Positions 25,201-34,800 of a DNA stretch of 60,000 bases are shown here, piece by piece (positions within the stretch are counted from its first letter, which is position 1; each line of letters opens with the position of its first letter). The position numbers and the translations under genes are program-made. The notes under the pieces were generated by a model. It was not told where the DNA came from, searched no databases, and was given only the letters and a program-made list of their open reading frames with translations. The stretch covers positions 18,168,001 through 18,228,000 of the forward strand of contig OU612075.1 in assembly GCA_914767715.1 (NCBI GenBank), given 5' to 3'. Source of the stretch: Membranipora membranacea. Its lineage: Eukaryota > Bryozoa > Gymnolaemata > Cheilostomatida > Membraniporidae.

Positions 25201-27587
25201 ATCCAGCTCATCCTACAACAGGTAAGAGTGACTTTGGAGTTAATACCTGCATGGGAATCAATTATGGATAGGTAAAATCTTAATTGATGAATGTAATATA
25301 TTGGTCTTTAATTCTATTGAGGGTGGTGTAACAACATTGAATTGCGTAGTAGCAGTGGGGTTATCATTGATTTGGTATCCACAGTCAATGTTTCTTTATT
25401 GGGAACCTGATCAGTTTCAATCAGTTTTTGAGTTTGAATCATGTTCAGTGATCATTTTGATATTAATTCTTACTCAAAATAGTTTTATTAATAAAAAAAA
25501 TCAGATTGAGAAAGTGCTGAATCCATAGGAATTCTCAACCAATGACAACACCTACACAACTCTACTAGCACAATTCAATGATGACATGTCATCTACAAAT
25601 ACCTGCCTGACTTATGCTGTATATTGTGTCCCGTCAGTTGATAATTATTACCTCTATGGCTCCATCAAAGCTACTTATCTCCTCAAAATTTTGGCAATTT
25701 TATATGAAAACCAACTGCATCCCATCTTAGACGCTTTTTTAATTGACACAAAAACATTTGAGTCATATTTGCGATGGATATGAAGAAGTTAAGAAGAACA
25801 ATAACCACACACCAGATGGTTGACGAGTCTGTATGTTGATATAAGATTTCCATGGTTGGAATCCCAGAGATGAATAGGAGAGTTCTGAGCTGAAGTGATA
25901 AAACAGCAGGTCGTCTCATCATAACAGTCCATCAGTGGATACCAGCAGTAGTCATATATACTACCTCCTTCCTTTACTGTTACTGATGGTGTCTGTACCA
26001 AAACGTAATTAATATTAAACGTGAAAATCAGAATAAGATAAAGTTATGCCCATATTGGTGTACAGGATATATGGCCAATATCAAAATAAGGCGGATTATT
26101 AGGATTTACCAAATGGTCTTTTCAAATTCTGGTACTTGACTGTCGCCAACAGAATAAGACTAAATAAAGCTTCACTGAGTGTTTCTAGGGATATTGAGAT
26201 TATAAAAAAAATTGGTAGAGAAGGCAACAACCAGTTGCTAAAATTGGTTTCATGACGTCAATCAGTCTCGACGATACTTTTATCAAAGGGGCAATCATAA
26301 ATACATTTAACGATGGGGAGAAACAGCTCTGAGTATTTGAAAATTGTGGGTGAATGGTGAACTATTATTAGGTGAGGTACCCAAAAGTGTAAGCGTAACT
26401 GTATGATATAATTTAAGTGTTCACCATTCTGAAAGACAATGTGAGTGACCTCCTACTTGTACATACCATTTCCGGGATAGGTGCAGCAAAATCTCCTGTG
26501 TAGAATTGCTCAGGGAGTTTATACACTCTCATTCTCTTATCATCACAACCAACAAGAAGTGAGCTTCCGTCTCGGCACCTGCAGTAAGAAAATAATCATT
26601 GACTCTTCCAAGAAATATTGTCATCAGATGCTCGAAAGTTTATATACCGTACACAATATATTAGCTTTCATTCCACCTACACATGATATGATAGCCGGTA
26701 CTGTGATCAGAGTGTGCGTTACGCAAATCAAGCAAACACATACAACACGCGCAGCGGTGAATCAGTGAAAAGATCAGGTATTGCAGTTGCTACTTCACAC
26801 AGCACATGAAACATGAGCACATGCGTTAAATTTTTTCGGACAATAACAGGTCTGCACCTTGATCAACTTTATGTGTGTGGCGAAAGACTGAAAAGATTCA
26901 TGAACCCGGTCATTAAGACACAAAATTGACAACATGTGACACAATCAGTGTAGTTGTGCACTCCTGACTGGGTACTCTAATGGTTTTTGTTGAAAAAAAC
27001 TCACCATTTACAGCCTTTCAGGAAACTTTGATAGTAATCAGAGGTGGAGTATGCTAGCTGATATGGATGTTGATCTGCGGTCAGATCATATACTGGATAA
27101 ACGATCTCATTTTCTGGTTCTGGAGCTTCTGGTTTGTCTGTGCCTGCTTCTATTGGTAAATAAATTGATACTATTTAAATATGCGGATTATAGTATTCGT
27201 AACATCCTCAGCAACATGATCGCTGGTATCCTAACTCGAGTTTAGCGATAAGCGTAATGATCTTACAGAGTGAATATAACATTGGCGTCAGCAACCTGAA
27301 TGTCCAAACTAAAATGCAATTTTCTTAATTTTTCTTAACTTTTCTACTGTTTGTCAGCCTTCCGGTAGATTGGTAGAGAAAAATTAATTAAGCCTACCAG
27401 TAATAACTGCATGACTGTCAGCATTTGCATCATTTATTGGCTGTTCGGTGGGTGTTTCCTTTTGAGGTGACTCAGCTTTTGTCATTTCTACATCCATGGT
27501 AACAGCATCCACTGTCGCCACAGGGGGAAGGTCTCCACTTGGCTGCTCTTCAGAAGTTGTCATCAGAACGTCTTTTTGGTCATCCAT
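22237..27587 (-). CDS. WRAP53: Telomerase Cajal body protein 1 (WRAP53/TCAB1), WD40 protein
   Basis: I model nine minus-strand exons: 27587-27398, 27149-27005, 26578-26467, 25992-25813, 25212-24987, 24247-24129, 23836-23724, 22928-22785 and 22387-22237. All splice phases agree and sum to 1380 nt (459 aa plus stop). Residues 1-65 are acidic and disordered. The rest is a WD40 propeller with family signatures: GSIYDYCWYPLM near residue 155, NSPIHLWD, TGQTGIISCFDF, HSGGVTQIKFHPDGN, SGARKDNELLLWD, RTVTTNQRIMFDIDPSG, and the closing SVRLWWIGP. In animals this protein binds the CAB box of scaRNAs and telomerase RNA and delivers them to Cajal bodies. Nothing is broken, so it should be functional. The start codon is the only in-frame ATG upstream of conserved sequence. 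The gene is divergent from TM2D3. Confidence 0.95.
23148..23559. mobile_element. MITE with TA flanks carrying a tRNA-like palindrome
   Basis: The terminal inverted repeats are CCCTATAGGAGTTT at 23148 and AAACTCCTATAGGG ending at 23559, with TA directly outside each end. That suggests a Tc1/mariner-type target. The element is 412 bp with no reading frame. It carries short repeats of AATTTCGCTAG and an internal tRNA-like palindrome. It lies in the WRAP53 intron between exons 22928-22785 and 23836-23724. Confidence 0.7.
23264..23410. other. tRNA-Ala(TGC)-like sequence in overlapping inverted repeats
   Basis: On the plus strand, 23306-23385 resembles a tRNA. It has an A-box-like TGGTGTAGTGG, an anticodon loop CTTGCAA (TGC, Ala), and a T arm with loop TTCGAAT and stems CTGGG/CTCAG (B box GGTTCGAATC). 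No 7-bp acceptor stem closes, so it is not a plausible working tRNA. Arms 23264-23313 and 23336-23385 are inverted copies of each other. So are 23306-23333 and 23383-23410. The two hairpins overlap and exclude each other. Confidence 0.65.
24290..24329. mobile_element. 40-bp palindromic insert with 8-bp flanking direct repeat
   Basis: The sequence CATGGACTTAATATA is mirrored by TATATTAAGTCTATG. It is bracketed by the direct repeat GATAAACC at 24282-24289 and 24330-24337. It sits in a WRAP53 intron about 40 bp upstream of the exon starting at 24247 (minus), close to the acceptor region. Confidence 0.5.
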
Positions 27588-28797
27588 ATCTCAATTTTTA
27601 TTGGTATTGAAGGTCTGTGTTAAATAGAGATATTTGTCAATTTCATCATTTATCCTAAATACTCTTGAGAATATCGTTGAACAGATTAACGGAGGCAGAA
27701 ATAGAGACCTAATCAGATGAACGCTATAAGCTAAACCTTCCATCCACAGATTATCTAAGTTGTATACATCAATGTACTGCCTTAGCAGATTCAACCAGCT
27801 CTTAATTAAATACAACTGCTATGCTGTGCAGGCCTGCTCTGTTTTAAATGCATTTGACCCACAATGCAGGACACTAGTCAGGCAAGATCACAAATTGAAT
27901 GAGAATGACAAAAGGATCCATTACCCTGGGGTAAACAGTAGTTGGAGGGGCAGACAATGATATGAACCAACTTGATTTATCCATCACATCTGATTTTGTT
28001 AGACTCAGTAGGGTACACAGTCATACTATATGGATTTTTACACCTACACTCTAGCTTTTCACTCCTTGATTTGAGAGGGTATAAGGACAACAAAGGAAAG
28101 TGAGTGACAAGACTTGGAAGAAGCTCTTATTAATCATACATAATACTAAAACAACAATGTAGAAGATCACACTTCAACATGTTGAAAGCCACTATGGGCA
28201 AGCCTTTGCATGTTTGTTAAAGCAGTCAGCCAGCCCTCTATTTGAACACTCCTTGAATTCAATTAAAAAAAAAACCAAGTCAATTAGTCATTCCAATCAA
28301 TGCCACTTTAAAATCTGTTCCTTTTTTCATGTGGTAAAAAATTTCTGAATGAGGGGTGGTGCCTTAACAAACCCTTCTTTAAGAATTAGGAGTTTTGGTG
28401 TTTCCGTTGGGAAGATTCAAGTATTGCCATTTATTGCATTTAGTTTTATTTCCGGTTCAATAAAAACCTTCCAAAAACCTCTCTAACAAAACATTATATC
28501 ATCTCTTGACTGATTTTCCTGTCAGAAATAGCCAGAGCTAAACATAGACTGTTTTTGATAGAAATTTCAATGCTCCCTGTTGGTCATATGCTAAAGGAAA
28601 ACATGGAATAGTAAACACCAAGGTAAAAATACTTAAGTTTTCATTTTATGCTTTGTTGTTATTATTTATTTATTTAACCTCAAAATGGGCCATTTCAAAT
28701 TGAACCATTGTCATCAAACAAATATAAAATAGACTTTGGTGGATAAATGATGGCACCCTTACTACCTTTGTAAAATGATTGAATTATAGATAAAGCC

Positions 28798-28821
28798 TAG
28801 CCTGTCTTGACAAGGCTAGGG
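28798..28821. repeat. 24-bp palindromic insert with 7-bp flanking direct repeat
   Basis: TAGCCTGTCTTGACAAGGCT is imperfectly palindromic. TAAAGCC occurs directly on both sides (28791-28797 and 28822-28828). Part of it, TAGCCTGTCTTGACAA, recurs in reverse orientation at 36953-36968 and 59071-59086. Confidence 0.4.
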
Positions 28822-28907
28822 TAAAGCCATATTTTGATCTATACTTCATTCATTGCTGTGAAATGTGAACATACCAATAATGAGTATCATCTAATATATA
28901 TAGTATA

Positions 28908-29041
28908 CAGGGGGTATCGTCAATGAGAGCTGGTTGGGCCGAGCCCTAGCAATTTCGGTATATATACAACAGTGGTGACTATAGAGATCAACTCAGCCGG
29001 TGCAAAGCCCTACCAATATATTTGTTCAAGGATACCCCCTG
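28908..29041. mobile_element. hAT-type MITE (134 bp)
   Basis: The ends are CAGGGGGTATC (left) and GATACCCCCTG (right). They are flanked by a perfect 8-bp direct repeat ATAGTATA at 28900-28907 and 29042-29049. A CAGGG start and an 8-bp duplication are the classical hAT superfamily signature. There is no coding capacity. Confidence 0.8.
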
Positions 29042-29908
29042 ATAGTATATATATTATTTGATATCTGAATGAAAGTGGAAGTAGTGAAATGTTATGGTTT
29101 GCTTTCGTAAGGGGAAAAATGACATTCTAGCTATTAATTATAACCATAAATGAGGCCTACACGCATACCTTTCACTGGTATGTCTTGACAAGAGTTTGTT
29201 TCGAGGGGGAACACCTCTACCTAGCTCTCAATCTGCTTGAGATACCACAAGTACAATATTCATACCGATACTCTTATTTTTGATTATTGAACAGGACAAA
29301 GGAAGTATGATTTTGAGCACAGGGATGAACTACATGAACACAAGACCCAACCACCCACCCTGTACTCATGAAATGTAGTGTTTTTACATTTAATTCGGCT
29401 GTGTTGTCTTTTCGATATGATATTCAAAATTTTCCCACATTTACCACATTTAATGTATAGCCTAAGGCCTATCAAACTCAGGCTAGATATTGTTGCCTAA
29501 TGTTTTTTGTTTTGTTATACTTCACAGGCCAAATTTTCAAAAATGGAGCTTTAAAACTTACCAATCACAATATTTGTAAGCTCCTATGATGCAAATAACC
29601 ATTTGAGTCAAGCCGTAAATTCTAAATTAATTTCTTCAGCTAAATGCCAATATGGCCGTACCTACAAGCTAACCAATTTCAGGCTGGTTCAACCCCTTTA
29701 TCTGATAATCAAGTCTTCAATCACAAGACCTTATCTGTATAGTAATCTGAGAAGAAAATAAGTCTTCCCATACCTGAAATCTTGAAGTTAAAGTGACCCA
29801 ACATCTTAAATTGCTGGTAGTCTATGTTTCATTTCATGAGTATATTATTCTATTTTCAGTATGCATGATGACGACTCACAATAGAAGCTATGACATGGTA
29901 AAGAAATT

Positions 29909-30706
29909 ATGGGCGATATATGTGTCATATTCAAGCTAGTAACACCACTCATCCTCCTGATAATCATGAGAATTCACTTATCAAAGGGAGCAGCTGATAT
30001 CCCTACTTACACACAGGATCAGGAGGACATATATAATATCACTACGCAATATCCGCCGACATCCACACAACGTATGATTACTACCTCCACGCAGCAAAGA
30101 CCCCACCCGCCATGTCCTAGTAACGCTCAGTGTGAACGATTAGAGGCTCACTGTCTCTCAGAACTCAACACAGTCTGCAATATTAGCTGTAAATATGGGC
30201 AACATACAAACATGACTGTCAACGTATTAGAGGATGTGCCCTGTATCGGTAGCAGATCTCATACGCGTAACGTCACTTGTAGGTTCTGTTACCAAATGCC
30301 TGCCGAAGACTATATCTGCTCAACAAATACTTCTTGTAGTTCCATAGGAAATTATTCAACTCGCCTGTACCAAGCGACATGTGAAGTTAAACCAAATGTG
30401 ATATGCTTGGGAAAGAGGACTTTTTACAAAAACAAACTCTGTCATTGGACCAATGGATACAGCTGGACTACCACTATGCTGTTGAGTATGACATTGGGTG
30501 GTTTTGGTGTAGATAGATTTTATTTAGGGCATTGGAAGGAGGGCATCGGTAAACTGTTTAGTTTTGGCGGTCTCGGTGTGTGGACTATCATAGACGTCAT
30601 ACTGATATCAATAGGTTACATCTCACCGGGGGACGGCTCCCTGTATACATATCGTACTAACTTCACCGATGAATACTACAAAACCAATGTGTATACCATT
30701 TATTGA
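29909..30706 (+). CDS. TM2D3: TM2 domain-containing protein 3
   Basis: One uninterrupted exon encodes 265 aa. Residues 1-29 form a signal peptide (VTPLILLIIM core). A long Cys-rich ectodomain with many N-glycosylation sites follows. The C-terminal part is the TM2 domain, two hydrophobic segments joined by the DRF motif in GGFGVDRFYLG (about residues 196-206) and then GKLFSFGGLGVWTIIDV. The family motif LGKRTF lies just before the domain, and the family ending GDGSLY is followed by about 20 extra residues. TM2D3 (Drosophila almondex) acts on Notch signalling and has been linked to amyloid biology. TM2D3 rather than TM2D1/2 is inferred from the ectodomain and the LFSFGGLG stretch. An AATAAA signal lies at 30945-30950. 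The lack of introns contrasts with neighbouring genes. Confidence 0.92.
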   Translation: MGDICVIFKLVTPLILLIIMRIHLSKGAADIPTYTQDQEDIYNITTQYPPTSTQRMITTSTQQRPHPPCPSNAQCERLEAHCLSELNTVCNISCKYGQHTNMTVNVLEDVPCIGSRSHTRNVTCRFCYQMPAEDYICSTNTSCSSIGNYSTRLYQATCEVKPNVICLGKRTFYKNKLCHWTNGYSWTTTMLLSMTLGGFGVDRFYLGHWKEGIGKLFSFGGLGVWTIIDVILISIGYISPGDGSLYTYRTNFTDEYYKTNVYTIY

Positions 30707-30944
30707 GCATAAGGCAATCCACTGAAAAAAAGTATTGGGTCAAACCCCAGGACATGTACATTCATGGCTGTGCTCAATATCCTTAGCTTGGTGTAGTACT
30801 CTTAGGTTCCGACAACAGCAAATAATGTCATGTATAAATACTGTGTATTCAATTTTTTGTATTTCGTTGTTATGTATTATCATAATCATCAGGATTTAGT
30901 TTCTTCAAGATGCATTTTTATCTGATGTAATTCCAGCGAAGCCA

Positions 30945-30950
30945 AATAAA
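30945..30950 (+). terminator. Polyadenylation signal of TM2D3
   Basis: AATAAA lies 239 bp after the TM2D3 stop and is the first canonical hexamer I see in the 3' region. Assignment is by position only. Confidence 0.55.
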
Positions 30951-30981
30951 CATGAATGATTCCATTCCCTCTCTCCTGCGT

Positions 30982-31167
30982 TCACAGGTTTAACATGAGT
31001 TGTGTTCTCTTGATTGATAATGGTGCTCTAGTGTCTAGACCTAAGGTAGACCTATACATGGAAAGAAATTTATGGCAGTCTGTCTCATTATCACTTAAGT
31101 TATTTTGAGATAAGAAATTGTCTGAAAGTTTAGCGTATGTGTCCGTCATACTGGAACTTCTTCGCAT
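30982..31167 (-). CDS. Possible small protein, 61 aa
   Basis: An ATG at 31167 opens a frame beginning MRRSSSMTDTYAKLSDN and ending at a stop at 30982. The composition (Ser/Asp/Asn/Leu, a basic RRSSS start) is more protein-like than surrounding chance frames, and it sits in the short gap between the TM2D3 polyadenylation signal and the next gene. I do not recognise a family. It could be the last exon of something larger: CAG occurs shortly upstream, in CTGGTACAG. Confidence 0.3.
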   Translation of the reverse strand: MRRSSSMTDTYAKLSDNFLSQNNLSDNETDCHKFLSMYRSTLGLDTRAPLSIKRTQLMLNL

Positions 31168-31814
31168 TGTTTTGTCTGTACCAGGTACTCAAGTATAGTC
31201 CACGAGTTCACACGCGCACAATACTTCAGTCGTGATAATAAAATTCTTTTCGACCTTGAAGCAATACTGGTATTATTTATCATGAAACAATTTCACAACT
31301 CTGGTACAAATTTATTTAGCAGCATCAAAAGACCGGTCTGGAATATTAAACAAAAATGAAGATGCACATAAATAAATTAGGAATGTGAGGCATTGCTTCG
31401 TAATAAATAGTATAAAAAAAGAACACTTGAAATTTTCCGCATCCCATGTGATTTAAAGCATATTATTGTGACACAATCCTAAAGCCTGATATACCTGAAA
31501 GAAAAATGGCGCCACAACATCATACTAAGGAAAGAAAGAAATTGAGCAGACAGACTGAAACCTACACTGAAATTTTCTTTGCTTTGCGTAGAAAGACGAG
31601 CATGCTGTCCGACATTTCTAGTGCTTTGATCCTAAAATACATCGATAGTACTAGCTCTGACTATACATGCTTACAATACTATAAAATAAAAGAGTGAGGA
31701 AGACTGGCCAATCACAAAATAGGCCATCACTATCCAGCAAAAACAGAGATTTACAAAAAAAAGTTCTTAAATATAATGTTTGGTTCGCGTTAATAGACCA
31801 CATCCATCGAGGTG
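31168..31814. other. Intergenic stretch, no firm gene
   Basis: A plus-strand frame at 31506-31697 has a good start context (AAAAATGGCG) but no recognisable content. The right part probably holds the 3' untranslated region of the IQCJ-SCHIP1-like gene. Confidence 0.4.
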
Positions 31815-34800
31815 CTACGTTTTACCCAGTCTAAATAGTCTACTAACACGACTACTAGCACTAGTTTTACTGTCTGATTTAGTTGATGATTGGGCAGCGC
31901 TTGATGTCTTTGATGCTGACTTTTTAGCCTCTTTTTGTTCCACTTTCTTAGAATGTTTAGCAGACAGCTCTTCTATTCTCCTGCAATTTGAAATAAAGAC
32001 AAAGTGGGAAACCAATCAGGTTATTGACATGATAGGACAGGTAATAGTTAAAGTGAATAACTCCTCGCAATACCCTCATATAATCCAAGGGGAGAGTCGA
32101 ATTCTGACTATGACCATTACATTGCCTGAAAAGCTTGTCTTTATATACAGAGCATACATATGATATGTATAGAGACAACTGTTTACCCTAAATTCCCCCA
32201 AATATGACAACAACAGTTTAATAATAGATTAATCATTACATTGCCTGAAAAGCTTGTCTTTATATAAAGAGCATACATATGATATGTATAGAGACAACTG
32301 TTTACCCTAAATTCCCCCAAATATGACAACAACAGTTTAATAATAGATTAATCAGTATTAGAGAAAAGGAAACAATTAACAGTCAGATCAGTCGGTCCCG
32401 GGATTCACTAGCCTTATCTCAAAGGCCCTTTTTTGGTTTGTGGCCTTTGAGGCGTATGTTTATAATACTTCCCCTCACAGAATAGAACCTTGAGCAAAGG
32501 AGGTGTTCTTGAACTATGTAAAACTGACATTATGAAGAGAGCCATATCAATGATTTGATATTTTTGCAGTGAATCATCGTCTAACCTTTGTAGATCTTCA
32601 ATATTGACAAGAATAGAATCCTGCTGCATGTGAAGCTCATCTCTAGATACGACACACTCCACAAGTTCCTCATTCAGTTCTACATAATAAAATAACCATC
32701 ATGTAGGATTATATTAAGACCCTGAAGAAATTTGTTTTTTAGGATAACGGCTATTAAAACATCTATTAGTGTTTTTTTCATGCAATTTATGCTGTGTCAC
32801 ATGGTAAACATTCAAAAGTATGATGCTGATGATAATAAAGATATTTTTTGATTATGGTTGTGCTAAAAAAACAGCTATGAACTTGAAGTTGTGCCAACAA
32901 TGCTCATCTTGGTATAGGTTAGGCGACTCCAAAAGCAAATTCTCAGAATCCATGCAACTTATGGGGACAGGGAGAGTTGTCCCAAACTCCCTGATGTGGA
33001 ATGCAGGGCCTTACTTCACAATGCGACTGACATGGAAATCATCAGATGGCATTATTTCATCATGTAACTATATTAAAGGGCAACCAAGGTTTCAAACAAC
33101 TTCTCATTGATGTCCATTGATTAATAGCAGATTGCACCTTCTGCAGGGGGAAAAAGACAAAATATAATTCGGATGATTATTCAGCCAGAATTCTTGTGAA
33201 ACATTTCTTCCATCAGGTACTAAAACTCAGCTAAAAGAAAATACCACATAGCAGTTTCCTGTTCCTGTTATTATTTAGCCTGTGCTCTATAATTATTACA
33301 GCAAAGTCTTTGAACCTCCCCTAAACTGAAGTGTTACCCAGCTTAGAGTAAGCAACTACTTTGAGTTTTGCATCGCGTAATGCACAAAGCTGATGCTGCC
33401 CAGCACATTATTTGCTACCCATTAATGCATTGCTGCGAAACCTTGGTTGCCCTTTAAAGGCATTTGTGGCCTTTGTGCATTACGCGATGCAAAACTCAAA
33501 GTAGTTGCTTACTCTAAGCTGGGTAACACTTCAGTTTAGGGGAGGTTCCAAGACTCTGCTGTAATAATTATAGAGCACAGGCTAAATAATAACAGGAACA
33601 GGAAACTGCTATGTGGTATTCTCTTTTAGCTGAGTTTGAGTACCTGATGGAAGAAATGTTTCACAAGAATTCTGGCTAAATAATCATCCGAATTTTATTT
33701 TGTCTTTTTCCCCATGCAGAAGGTGCAATCTGCTATTAATCAATGGCCATCAATGAGAAGTTGTTTGAAACCTTGGTTGCCCTTTAACTGTTATATGACT
33801 TCTTTGCAATAACCAGAAAAAACGTTAAAACTCACTCTCGATCTCATTCTGAATAGCTTGAAATACTATTTGTAGCTGAGGCAAGGTTAGACTATCCAGC
33901 CTCTTTTTAGTGAGAGTACTGTCTCCTTGACTTCGAAAAGTGCTGATCCCCAACTGAGAAAAAAAGAATCGATGTTAAAAACAGGTAACCTAATTGTGAC
34001 AAAAACAATTTCATTCATGATATTCGGACACAAGATATATCTGTCTATGGTGATTTTCTTCTTTTTTTCACATATCTTTTTATATCGTGCACAATTGTGT
34101 TTTAGTTGGTTAAATACAAAGTCTCATTCCAAAGATTGGGAAAAAGAGGTGCCTTGAGGGCGTGGCCTCCTGGAGCATAAACAACTGCAGTGGGATTCAA
34201 CTCAACGTTTGTATATTAGAGGGTATGTAAGTGAAATTAAGTTCCTCTTATTATCAAACTGAATTCATGGACTTGATGGACGTCTCTTACCATTCTCGCA
34301 ATCTCTGATGGTTCTTCAGCAAGTTTTTCAACTTCTATTAGTCTTCGTGCAATAGGTCCAGCCTGCAATACAAAAGGAAAAGATATCCAGTTTTGCACGC
34401 CTGATATCCTAGGTGCAAAAAATCACATTTGGTAAACACCAAGTATTGTATTCATGCTGATACTGCCTATGCGAAGAGTCTAAAAACCTCATGGTTGCAC
34501 TTTTAGAATCAAAAACTGAAAACATTATCTGAACATCTAGTGTTCCAGTAGAACTTGAATCGATCCTTTGTTGCATCACAGCCTTTAGTCGATTATGTGA
34601 TTTATTACGCTTGTTTCTAAGAAAACCATTCTCCATTCTGTTTGCTTTACATAGATCTAAGATTCAGGTTTAAAGCCATGCTAGATTATTGATTATTATT
34701 GTTGTTAGTTACCTGTATATAAGCCACAGTTGCCTCCTCATGAAGCCTCTGCTGTTTAGCTATGATATCACCATCAGACTCACCGGGGATCGGCGGGTTA

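Larger units (their letters stand above)
27588..29908. other. Intergenic region between divergent WRAP53 and TM2D3
   Basis: It should contain both promoters, but I can point to no specific promoter element. It holds a 134-bp hAT-type MITE at 28908 and a 24-bp palindromic insert at 28798. A possible 5' UTR splice acceptor (TATTCTATTTTCAG) ends near 29859, about 50 bp upstream of the TM2D3 start. Confidence 0.5.

Noticed and set aside
31506-31697. 63-codon plus frame with a good start context
   Set aside because: Only the start context supports it. The sequence has no recognisable content, and the frame lies in a probable 3' flank.
33073-33787. CRISPR-like array or gene duplication
   Set aside because: The repeat is a single inverted pair with TTAA borders, not spaced direct repeats, and the genome is eukaryotic.
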